IMG/VR virus record: IMGVR_UViG_3300017971_000172
Coordinates: 1 to 33,551 of that record
Strand: one strand, 5' to 3'
DNA from: a virus
Length of the DNA: 33,551 nt
Shown: positions 13,455 through 19,658 of the stretch, piece after piece
How positions within the stretch are numbered: position 1 is the first letter of the stretch
How the letters are laid out: each line of letters starts with the position of its first letter
Notes under the pieces: generated by a model
Seen by the model: the letters and a program-made list of their open reading frames with translations, nothing else
What the model was told of the DNA's origin: nothing
Databases searched by the model: none
Program-made: the position numbers and the translations under genes

Positions 13455-13482
13455 TTGACAAGGATTTTGAGGGTGCTACTAT
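13455..13482 (+). promoter_or_regulatory. Sigma-70 promoter P3 of the long rightward operon
   Basis: TTGACA (13455-13460), 16-bp spacer, TACTAT (13477-13482). An inverted repeat GTCGCG...CGCGAC (13490-13510) follows the start site, then a second hairpin CCCAAAGGC...GCCTTGGG (13513-13534). Confidence 0.85.
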
Positions 13483-13567
13483 TCTCACCGTCGCGTGACA
13501 AAAGCGCGACACCCCAAAGGCACAGCGCCTTGGGATACCGCTCCTTAACAACCAAGAGGAACCAACG

Positions 13568-13909
13568 ATGAAAAGTCTGAACGACTTGGCTCTCGTGGCG
13601 ATTGCCAATGAGAGCTTCGCCCGCGACGCCCAACGGCAGGTGATTTACCTGACTGGTAAGCCGAGCGACTTTGACTGGCAACTAGGCGGCGACCCGCACT
13701 GCCCACTTTGTGGGGAAGCGATGGAAGCCGAATACAACCTCCACCCATCTTCGGACGAGACGAGCATCTTTGACGCGACCGCTGAGTGTGAATGTGGCAC
13801 GGCGTTAAGTGGCATCTGCGAAACACACGCAGGTGCTGATGCGAGCACTGGTGTATGGGACGACAGCGTGTATGTGACGTTGCCCGCAAGCGCGTTGCCG
13901 ACGCACTAA
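13568..13909 (+). CDS. Cysteine-containing hypothetical protein, 113 aa
   Basis: ATG 13568 has GAGGAACCAACG upstream. Contains CPLC (about 45-48) and CECG (about 74-77) with a further CETH, which suggests one zinc-ribbon fold; the remainder is acidic. First gene of the operon from P3. Function unknown. Confidence 0.82.
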   Translation: MKSLNDLALVAIANESFARDAQRQVIYLTGKPSDFDWQLGGDPHCPLCGEAMEAEYNLHPSSDETSIFDATAECECGTALSGICETHAGADASTGVWDDSVYVTLPASALPTH

Positions 13910-13914
13910 CAACC

Positions 13915-13933
13915 CGCTGCCACGGACGGCGGC
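13915..13933 (+). repeat. 19-bp leader repeat, copy 1
   Basis: CGCTGCCACGGACGGCGGC, identical to 14749-14767. It can fold as GCTGCC with GGCGGC and precedes AACCAAGAGGA in both places. Confidence 0.8.
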
Positions 13934-13953
13934 ACAACCAAGAGGAGAACGAG

Positions 13954-14247
13954 ATGACCGAGCAAACCATTACTGAGTATGTATGTGAGGCGGTGCCCGA
14001 CCCCACCGACCTGCGTCGTGCCACCTTGGCGCAGGCGATGTGGAAGGTGCTGGAACAGCGGCGCAGGGCACTGGACTTTGACCAACCGTTTGACCGCCTG
14101 ATTCTGGAATGGGCACACGTAGATGTGGAGCGCGACGAGGCGTATGAGGTGTATAGACGCGCCAACCATAAAGCCGAGGCGGCGTGGCGCAAATGGCTGG
14201 ACACCCTGCCCAAGGGACCGCCGATGCGGAAGAAAACTGGCAACTGA
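13954..14247 (+). CDS. Hypothetical protein, 97 aa
   Basis: The frame is open upstream, but ATG 13954 follows the ribosome site AGAGGAGAACGAG and the shared leader hairpin, so it is the likely start. Helical protein with two segments, LAQAMWKVLEQRRRALDF and RDEAYEVYRRANHKAEAAWR, likely coiled. No domain recognised. Confidence 0.8.
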   Translation: MTEQTITEYVCEAVPDPTDLRRATLAQAMWKVLEQRRRALDFDQPFDRLILEWAHVDVERDEAYEVYRRANHKAEAAWRKWLDTLPKGPPMRKKTGN

Positions 14248-14260
14248 GGAGAACCAAGCA

Positions 14261-14740
14261 ATGACCGTGCTATACGAGAACTACCAACTGCCCGAGCCTT
14301 GGGTGATTACTACCTTGGACGAAGGCAGAGGCGAGCGACTGGGCACCATCACTACCCTGCCCCGCGTGCACGAAGGCAGGAACTCCGACGGCAGCACCTT
14401 CCCGCTGGCGGAACTGCCCGAGGACACGCCCAAGTATGTATACCTTTCCTGCGGCAACCGCGTGGGCTACTACAGCGGACACCCAGTCCAACTGAGGGAC
14501 GGGATGCTCCTGAAGGATGTCATTGAAACCCCCGAGGAGAAGGCGAGGAAAGCTGAGTTTACGAAGCTGCTGTATGAGATAAAGACCGCTGCCCACAAGG
14601 CGTTGAAAGGCGAGGAAGACTACGAGGTGGTGGACGCCAAAGTGGAGCACATCCTCAACAGTCCCGCCGCGCTGAAGCTGAAGCGCGACCACGGGTGTAC
14701 CGACGACGAACTCCGCGAGGATATTGAGCAGGAACTCTGA
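14261..14740 (+). CDS. Hypothetical protein, 159 aa
   Basis: ATG 14261 is preceded by GAGGAGAACCAAGCA. The N-terminal half is beta-rich (VITTLDEGRGERLGTITTLP) and the C-terminal half helical (EEKARKAEFTKLLYEIKTAA). Acidic. No known family. An earlier in-frame start at 14123 would overlap the preceding gene and lacks a ribosome site. Confidence 0.8.
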   Translation: MTVLYENYQLPEPWVITTLDEGRGERLGTITTLPRVHEGRNSDGSTFPLAELPEDTPKYVYLSCGNRVGYYSGHPVQLRDGMLLKDVIETPEEKARKAEFTKLLYEIKTAAHKALKGEEDYEVVDAKVEHILNSPAALKLKRDHGCTDDELREDIEQEL

Positions 14741-14748
14741 CCAACCCC

Positions 14749-14767
14749 CGCTGCCACGGACGGCGGC
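14749..14767 (+). repeat. 19-bp leader repeat, copy 2
   Basis: Identical to 13915-13933; again followed within a few bases by AACCAAGAGGA and a start codon. Confidence 0.8.
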
Positions 14768-14787
14768 TTAACCAAGAGGAAACCACG

Positions 14788-15003
14788 ATGACCAAACGTG
14801 AGAGAGAACAGCGACAACTCATCGCCCACCACGGACTGGAAGTGCTGAGCGTGAACAAGCGCCATCACCACCAATACCTATTGCGCCACCCAGTCACGAG
14901 GCGCACGGCGAAGGTGGTGTTCAGCAAATCGCCGAGCGATTACCGCGAACCGAAACAAGCGGCACAGGTGCTGCGTGCTGTCGCCAAAAGGCTTTCGCAC
15001 TGA
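14788..15003 (+). CDS. Small basic protein, HicA-like in pattern, 71 aa
   Basis: ATG 14788 has AGAGGAAACCACG upstream. Basic, 71 residues; the segment VNKRHHHQYLLRHPVTRRTA followed by KVVF and a C-terminal helix recalls the HicA/dsRNA-binding-like fold, where a His in a GSHH loop is catalytic. Here the loop reads KRHHH, no HicB partner is adjacent, and I would not call it a toxin. RNA binding is the modest guess. Confidence 0.72.
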   Translation: MTKREREQRQLIAHHGLEVLSVNKRHHHQYLLRHPVTRRTAKVVFSKSPSDYREPKQAAQVLRAVAKRLSH

Positions 15004-15013
15004 GGAAACCGAA

Positions 15014-15205
15014 ATGAGAATGACAATTCAGGAACGAAAAGACCTGTGCTTCGCCACGCTGGATGAGGTGGCGATTGAACTGGGCGTCAGCAAACAACGT
15101 GCCGCGCAGATTGAGAAGAAGGCGTTGACGAAAGTCCGCGTGCTGTTCCACGACGCAGGACTGGACGATACGGCACTGCGCGAACTCGCCCGACTGGAGG
15201 ACTGA
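15014..15205 (+). CDS. Stand-alone sigma-70 region 4-like HTH protein, 63 aa
   Basis: ATG 15014 follows GAGGAAACCGAA. Residues about 15-45, TLDEVAIELGVSKQRAAQIE then KKALTKVRVLF, fit sigma-70 region 4.2, whose usual form is LEEVG..[20 protein letters not shown]. Region 4 reads the -35 element and touches the beta flap of RNA polymerase. No region 2 or 3 is present, so it cannot act as a full sigma factor. It would act as an anti-sigma, appropriator or DNA-binding partner. One base separates it from the next gene, which also has a region 4-like HTH. Confidence 0.82.
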   Translation: MRMTIQERKDLCFATLDEVAIELGVSKQRAAQIEKKALTKVRVLFHDAGLDDTALRELARLED

Positions 15206-15206
15206 G

Positions 15207-16418
15207 ATGCCACGGAAGAAAACCATCACGAGAGAAGAATTCATTGAGCAGGCACGCAAGGTTCACGGCGATGCCTACGGCTACGGTGCCATCCCCGAGA
15301 CGATGAAGACCACTGACAAAGTGGAGATACACTGCCTCCGCCACGGGACATACGAACAGGGTGTTCGCTACCACCTTGCTGGGCACCGCTGTCGGGAGTG
15401 TGGGCTTGAAGACCGTGAATACCCATACGGGCACGGACACGGACGCGCAAAGGACGGCACCGCTGCCGTCATCACCAAGGAGATTTTTCTGGAGCGGTCG
15501 CGGGCGGCGCACGGAAGCAGATACGACTACTCGCAGGTGAAGTGGGTGAACACCAATACACCCGTGACCATCGTGTGCCCAGAGCACGGGGCGTTCATCC
15601 AGTTCCCCCCAAACCACTGGGGCGGGCACGGCTGCCGCCACTGCGGATATGTGGAGAGTGGACTGGCAGCACGCCTGACGGTGGAACAAGTCGCAGCCGA
15701 CATCGCCGAACTGGCGGATGGTCGGTATGAGTTCGTGAGTGGTGATCCACACGGCGAGGTAGTCATCCGCTGCACCGTCCACGACACCGAGTTCACCACA
15801 GTCCAGCCGCCGCAATTCCGCGCCCGAGTTCGCCGCTTCGGCGTGGCTGGGTGCCCTCAGTGTGTCCACGACAGGGGGCAGCGCAAACGCCGCCACAAGC
15901 ACCCGAGGCTGGGCACCATCCGCGAGGACACCCAGCGGCTGCGCGAAGAGAAAGGCACAAGAGCCGCCCTCATTTGGACGATGCGGGCACGAGGCGACAC
16001 GTTGAGAGAAATCGGGCAGCGTTTCGGGTTGACCCGTGAGCGCGTCCGCCAAATTGAGGCTGCGTGCCTGAAGTTCCTGACCACCCCGCCGTTGGCACCG
16101 AAACCGATGACGGAGCCGATGCCGCCATCACTGCCGCAAGACGGTGCGGTTTTGAGGCATTACCTATCTGTCCGTGCTGGCAACGTGCTGGGGCGGGTGG
16201 GCATCCTCACGCTGGGTGACCTGAAGGCATACCTGAACGAGAACAAACGCTCGCCAGAAGAGGCGCTGATGCGGCTGGACGGTGTTGGCGTGCGAGTTGT
16301 TGAAGACATCCTTTCACTACTGGAGAAAACAAATGAGAGCAGCAATGACGATGGCAGTTCTGATGGCACTGGCGACGAGCGTGAACGCGAAGTCCGCCGA
16401 CTGGGAACAGGGGTATGA
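15207..16418 (+). CDS. Triple zinc module - sigma-4-like HTH - alpha-CTD-like fusion protein, 403 aa
   Basis: Three consecutive DUF723-type zinc modules, each C-x2-H then C-x2-C: Cys43/His46 with Cys62/Cys65, Cys124/His127 with Cys143/Cys146, Cys189/His192 with Cys216/Cys219. Next, about 253-291, a sigma-70 region 4.2-like HTH (TLREIGQRFGLTRERVRQIE). Then about 316-373 a segment resembling the RNA polymerase alpha C-terminal domain: LSVRAGNVLGRVGILTLGDL aligns with the E. coli LTVRSAN...GDL stretch, with Arg323 and Asn326 at the places of DNA-contacting Arg265 and Asn268. A helix-hairpin-helix ending (LDGVGVRVVEDILSLL) follows. I know of no protein with this order. A host-transcription regulator is inferred. 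The last 86 bp overlap the next gene. Confidence 0.8.
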   Translation: MPRKKTITREEFIEQARKVHGDAYGYGAIPETMKTTDKVEIHCLRHGTYEQGVRYHLAGHRCRECGLEDREYPYGHGHGRAKDGTAAVITKEIFLERSRAAHGSRYDYSQVKWVNTNTPVTIVCPEHGAFIQFPPNHWGGHGCRHCGYVESGLAARLTVEQVAADIAELADGRYEFVSGDPHGEVVIRCTVHDTEFTTVQPPQFRARVRRFGVAGCPQCVHDRGQRKRRHKHPRLGTIREDTQRLREEKGTRAALIWTMRARGDTLREIGQRFGLTRERVRQIEAACLKFLTTPPLAPKPMTEPMPPSLPQDGAVLRHYLSVRAGNVLGRVGILTLGDLKAYLNENKRSPEEALMRLDGVGVRVVEDILSLLEKTNESSNDDGSSDGTGDEREREVRRLGTGV

Positions 16419-16602
16419 CGAAGGCTGGGAGCGGGCGTCCTGTTCGCTCGGGGTGGTGCTGGATGTGTACGACGAGTGCTTGGAAGAGCAAACGGGCACC
16501 ATCCGTGCCGCCATCAAGACCTGCACCCGCGAGGTGTGGGACAACGATGACGAGGCGTTCGTTGACCAGATGTTTGAACGAAGCATAGAGGAGTGCGAAT
16601 GA
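16333..16602 (+). CDS. Small exported protein, 89 aa
   Basis: ATG 16333 lies inside the end of the fusion gene, after CTGGAGAAAACAA. The N-terminus MRAAMTMAVLMALATSVNA is a signal peptide with likely cleavage after VNA. The mature part is acidic with four cysteines (CSLG, YDECLE, KTCTREV, IEECE), suggesting disulphides in the periplasm. Could be involved in lysis or envelope change; no family recognised. Confidence 0.78.
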   Translation: MRAAMTMAVLMALATSVNAKSADWEQGYDEGWERASCSLGVVLDVYDECLEEQTGTIRAAIKTCTREVWDNDDEAFVDQMFERSIEECE

Positions 16603-16940
16603 TGGGAACGCTTTTCAACCAAATACCCCGATACCAAGCCGCCAACATCCCGAGCGACGGCGACGCCATACGCGGCGTGCTGGCAACAGTGGAAGACCTC
16701 CAGAAGAACCACGCACTGACTTTTGAACGAGCACTGGCAGTGGTGGCAGAAGCCCGCAAGGAACGCCACGCGAGGTTCCTCCAGAACGACCTTGATGCGA
16801 AGGACGAGCAACTGGCTGGCTTCGGGGAGTTGTTGAGGGAGCACAACGAAATCTTCGGCGGGTTGGCGGAGGCGGTGTTGGAAGTCAAGGACGCCCTTGA
16901 AGACATCCGTGCCGTGATGGAACCCAGCGAGGAGGACTGA
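16599..16940 (+). CDS. Helical hypothetical protein, 113 aa
   Basis: ATG 16599 overlaps the preceding stop (ATGA) and has GAGGAGTGCGA upstream. Long helices (TFERALAVVAEARKERHARF, LAGFGELLREHNEIFGGLAE) with an acidic end suggest a coiled coil or scaffold-like protein. No known domain. Its own stop overlaps the next start. Confidence 0.8.
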   Translation: MMGTLFNQIPRYQAANIPSDGDAIRGVLATVEDLQKNHALTFERALAVVAEARKERHARFLQNDLDAKDEQLAGFGELLREHNEIFGGLAEAVLEVKDALEDIRAVMEPSEED

Positions 16941-17179
16941 TGACCCAGATGAAAGGTGTTGGCGCGAAACTTCACCCCCTGACCCTGAACAACAGGGAAC
17001 TAATCCAAGCGGCTGGGTCGGCATCCTGTATAAGCTGCGGCGAAACCGTAGCCGCAGACGCCATCGTGGCTTTTGTCGATGGGAGCACGTCGGTGTGCCC
17101 GAACTGCGGCGCAGACGCCTTGCTCCCGCTGACGACGCCAGAACTAGCGAAGATGCTGCACAAGGAGTGGTTCTCATGA
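16940..17179 (+). CDS. Zinc-ribbon protein, 79 aa
   Basis: ATG 16940 overlaps the preceding stop (TGATG). Residues CISCGETV (about 30-37) and CPNCGADA (about 53-60) form a classic zinc ribbon. Probably binds nucleic acid or polymerase; target unknown. Stop overlaps the next start. Confidence 0.82.
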   Translation: MTQMKGVGAKLHPLTLNNRELIQAAGSASCISCGETVAADAIVAFVDGSTSVCPNCGADALLPLTTPELAKMLHKEWFS

Positions 17180-17445
17180 AGTGGTCTCCACCGAATGACC
17201 TGAACTCGGTTTTGAAACGAGCGGCGCTGAGTTCATACCGAGCGATAGACAAGGAACGCTGCGTCGTGTCCTTCCCCCAGATTGTTGCCGACGCCGTGGA
17301 TGACCTCTGCCGCGACAACGCCCGCTTCGCGCTGCTCTGGAGGGCAGTAGATAAAGCCGACCGCGACGGCGCGAAAGCAGATGCCATCGACATGCTGGAA
17401 TTGATAGACGTCCACATTGAGCCTGAAGACGTAATGGAGGGCTGA
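17176..17445 (+). CDS. Hypothetical protein, 89 aa
   Basis: ATG 17176 overlaps the preceding stop (ATGA), which decides the start within a longer open frame. Helical, acidic at its end (AIDMLELIDVHIEPEDVMEG). No domain recognised. Confidence 0.78.
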   Translation: MKWSPPNDLNSVLKRAALSSYRAIDKERCVVSFPQIVADAVDDLCRDNARFALLWRAVDKADRDGAKADAIDMLELIDVHIEPEDVMEG

Positions 17446-17446
17446 G

Positions 17447-17692
17447 ATGGAAACAGAACCCACCAAGTGCCCCGTGTGCGGCGGGCACCTGAGCCACATC
17501 AGACCGACAATGGTCGTTATTGACGACTTGGCAATCCGCTTTCGTTGTGACGACTGCGGCACGAGGGTTATCTACGAAGCCCCCTTCGCCACCGAGAAGG
17601 CGGAAGTGAGTGTGGACACCACCAACTGCTCTGACCAAGAAGCACTGGCACGCTGGATGCTGGTGCGAGGGACACAAGGAGAACAGGAATGA
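17447..17692 (+). CDS. Zinc-ribbon protein, 81 aa
   Basis: ATG 17447 begins two bases after the preceding stop, with GGAGGGCTGAG upstream. CPVCGGHL (about 8-15) and CDDCGTRV (about 34-41) form a zinc ribbon of a type common in phages, with DQEALARWMLVR near the end. Such proteins resemble the Lar restriction-alleviation family in pattern (CPxCG...CxxCGA...A...WN), a possible but unproved role. Confidence 0.82.
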   Translation: METEPTKCPVCGGHLSHIRPTMVVIDDLAIRFRCDDCGTRVIYEAPFATEKAEVSVDTTNCSDQEALARWMLVRGTQGEQE

Positions 17693-17955
17693 CGCTCACC
17701 GAACAGCAAGAAGACTTCATCGTCGCCGCCACCGAGGAGGTGGTGGAACTCATCCGCCAGAAGGCTGGCGTCATCGCCGAGATGACGGGCGCTGCCAGTG
17801 GGGACGAAGCCGAACTTCAATTCGTGGGCGCGGTGCTCGCCCTGCTCGTCGGGGACGGGATGTGCCCGCACTGTATCAACCTTCAACTGGAAGAGGTGGT
17901 GCGGGTCGCCGCCGAGGCGGACGCTACCAACCAGCCCACTGAGAGGAGACATTGA
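17689..17955 (+). CDS. Hypothetical acidic protein, 88 aa
   Basis: ATG 17689 overlaps the preceding stop (ATGA), with AAGGAGAACAGG upstream. Acidic and helical (VAATEEVVELIRQKAGVIAE), with a CPHC pair near residue 61 but no second pair, so not a full zinc ribbon. Unknown. Confidence 0.78.
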   Translation: MTLTEQQEDFIVAATEEVVELIRQKAGVIAEMTGAASGDEAELQFVGAVLALLVGDGMCPHCINLQLEEVVRVAAEADATNQPTERRH

Positions 17956-17956
17956 G

Positions 17957-18286
17957 ATGAAAACGAGAAACCCCGTTGCCCGCCACCAGTCAAAGGCTGG
18001 GAAGGGCGGTGCCCACACCGACCGCAAAAGGGCGCTCAAGACGCCGCGTAAGGCGAAGCACAGGGCTGCCCTACCCCTCGCCCTCGTTATCGCTGCCCTG
18101 ACGCTGGCGGGGTGCGAGGAGCCGCTTCCCGCCCACTACACCGACTGCGGCGTTTGCGTGAATTACTGGCGCAGCGAAGGCGGTGCGGCAGTGGACGATA
18201 TGTGCGGCTTGCTCTGCGAGTGGGAGCAGGAACGCGACGACCTGCGGCGACTGCGCCGTGAAATCCGTGAACCGAACGTGAGGTGA
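17957..18286 (+). CDS. Predicted lipoprotein, 109 aa
   Basis: ATG 17957 with GAGGAGACATTGAG upstream. A long basic N-terminus (about 36 residues) precedes a hydrophobic segment ALPLALVIAALTLAGC with lipobox L-A-G-Cys53. The mature part has five further cysteines and a charged C-terminal helix (EQERDDLRRLRREIREPNVR). Anchored to the outer or inner membrane after processing. In phages such small lipoproteins can be outer-membrane spanins or exclusion proteins; neither is proved. The unusually long n-region makes export efficiency uncertain. Confidence 0.75.
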   Translation: MKTRNPVARHQSKAGKGGAHTDRKRALKTPRKAKHRAALPLALVIAALTLAGCEEPLPAHYTDCGVCVNYWRSEGGAAVDDMCGLLCEWEQERDDLRRLRREIREPNVR

Positions 18287-18291
18287 CGACG

Positions 18292-18552
18292 ATGCCCGAC
18301 TACGAAGCCATTATCCAGCGCCTCTCTGAGGAGATTGCTGCCCTGAACACCAAGGTCACCACACTGACCGCCGAGCGTGACCGTTGGAAGGCACGCGCCA
18401 AGACACTGAAGGGAACCCTTACGGAGAAGCGGATTACCGACCTCCAGAAGGAAGCCGAAGCCGCGAAAAAGGGACAGGCGGCGGCAGAGAAAGCTGCTCG
18501 GGAAGCGCGGGAACGCGAACGGAAACTGCTGGAGCAGGTGATGAAGGGCTGA
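18292..18552 (+). CDS. Coiled-coil protein, 86 aa
   Basis: ATG 18292 is favoured by GAGGTG six bases upstream; a GTG at 18283 overlapping the preceding stop is the alternative. Almost entirely heptad-like helix from IIQRLSEEIAALNTKVTTL to the end, rich in Ala, Glu, Lys and Arg. No membrane segment, so it is not itself an inner-membrane spanin. Possibly a structural or partner protein for its neighbours. Confidence 0.75.
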   Translation: MPDYEAIIQRLSEEIAALNTKVTTLTAERDRWKARAKTLKGTLTEKRITDLQKEAEAAKKGQAAAEKAAREARERERKLLEQVMKG

Positions 18553-18689
18553 TGGGTAATTTTTTGCGCTGGGGGTTTGCGTTTTGGGCGGCTTCGTGTA
18601 TCTTTGCCTTTGTAGTTTTTCCCGCAGACCACCGTCAGAACAGACGCGCAGGCGCAACCCCAACCCACGGCACCCTTGTGCCTGAGTGA
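18552..18689 (+). CDS. Small membrane protein, 45 aa
   Basis: ATG 18552 overlaps the preceding stop (TGATG). A single hydrophobic segment FLRWGFAFWAASCIFAFVVF (about 4-23) and a basic tail HRQNRRAGA. The codons for PADHRQNRRAGA lie in a 35-bp sequence repeated with three changes at 456-490. One transmembrane span with a basic tail would fit a small holin-like or exclusion peptide; no family recognised. Confidence 0.6.
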   Translation: MGNFLRWGFAFWAASCIFAFVVFPADHRQNRRAGATPTHGTLVPE

Positions 18690-18950
18690 ATGGAGTTTGC
18701 GCCAGTGACCTACGAAGAAGCCCTCGCCCGATACCACGCAGCACCAGCCAGTGCGGAGTTCCCTGCGCGGGTAATCGCCGCCGTGCTGAATGTCCACACC
18801 CGCTGGCTTGACCGCGACCGCCAGAGTGGGCACCCCCTCATTCCTTTCCTGCGCCTCAACGGCGAACCCACGGGGCAGGTGCGCTATCGCAAAGAGGATG
18901 TGGAAGCCTACCGCGAACGCAATCGTGTCGGACGCAGGGAGGTCGCGTGA
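18690..18950 (+). CDS. Excisionase-like HTH protein, 86 aa
   Basis: ATG 18690 directly follows the preceding stop. The segment VIAAVLNVHTRWLDRDRQSG then IPFLRLNG and VRYRKEDVEAYRERN follows the excisionase/MerR-type winged helix pattern (helix, wing, RYRKxDVEAF). Such proteins bend DNA at attachment sites or act as small regulators. It is far from the integrase and just before a possible small-terminase-like gene, so a packaging-initiation or replication role is also possible. Confidence 0.72.
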   Translation: MEFAPVTYEEALARYHAAPASAEFPARVIAAVLNVHTRWLDRDRQSGHPLIPFLRLNGEPTGQVRYRKEDVEAYRERNRVGRREVA

Positions 18951-19648
18951 TGCCTGTCACCGCCACCGTGCCCGCCTCCCCCACAGCACCCAACGCGCAG
19001 GAAGCGAAAGTCCTTGTCCGCCTGATGGCACTCCACGCCGAGGGCGTATTCAGCGACGACGAAGTGATGCGGCTGTCAGGGATGGACTTGACGCAACTCG
19101 CCTCCCTATTGGGCAACTCCCAGTTCGTGAAGCTGATGGACAGGGAAAGGGCGAAGCTGACGCACACCAAGCACCTCGCCAAACACTTCGCCCGCAAGGC
19201 GACCAGTGAGTTCGCACGCCAGTTGCCTGACCTGATGAAGGACGAGGACATCGGTGACGCGATGCGGCTGAAGTATGCCGAGTTCGCCGCGAAACTCGCC
19301 AGCGAAGATACCGTGGACGAGGGCGTGTCCCTCGCCGACCGCCCGAACGCCCGAGGTGAAGGTGGCGGCTTCCGCTTGGTAATGCACATCGGCGACCAAG
19401 AAATCGTTCTGGACACCGCCCACAACGCCTCGCAGCGCGAACCGAAGGTGCCCGACGAACCCATCACCATTGAGGGCGAGACCGAATACGCCGACCTCGC
19501 CAGCTCGCTGCCTTCCATTGAAGAAGAACTGGAGTTGGAAGGCGCTACCCACGAAGAAGCCGAAGCCGCTATCCGCACGCTGGACGCTGCCGTCGGAGCC
19601 TTTTTTGTAGATAACGACGACCTTGCTTACGAACCAGAGCAAGATTGA
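18950..19648 (+). CDS. Hypothetical protein, 232 aa; small-terminase-like in places
   Basis: ATG 18950 overlaps the preceding stop (TGATG) and has GGGAGG upstream; a GTG one codon earlier is the alternative. An N-terminal helical region with an HTH-like stretch (GVFSDDEVMRLSGMDLTQLA) is followed by DIGDAMRLKYAEFAAKLASE, a layout seen in some small terminases and other phage adaptor proteins. The C-terminal half is acidic. No large terminase follows, so the identification is weak. Next gene: primase-helicase, 10 bp on. Confidence 0.7.
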   Translation: MPVTATVPASPTAPNAQEAKVLVRLMALHAEGVFSDDEVMRLSGMDLTQLASLLGNSQFVKLMDRERAKLTHTKHLAKHFARKATSEFARQLPDLMKDEDIGDAMRLKYAEFAAKLASEDTVDEGVSLADRPNARGEGGGFRLVMHIGDQEIVLDTAHNASQREPKVPDEPITIEGETEYADLASSLPSIEEELELEGATHEEAEAAIRTLDAAVGAFFVDNDDLAYEPEQD

Positions 19649-19658
19649 GGAAACCGCC

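Noticed and set aside
14788-15003. HicA toxin of a toxin-antitoxin pair
   Set aside because: Pattern similarity is slight, the usual GSHH loop is altered and no HicB-like gene is adjacent.
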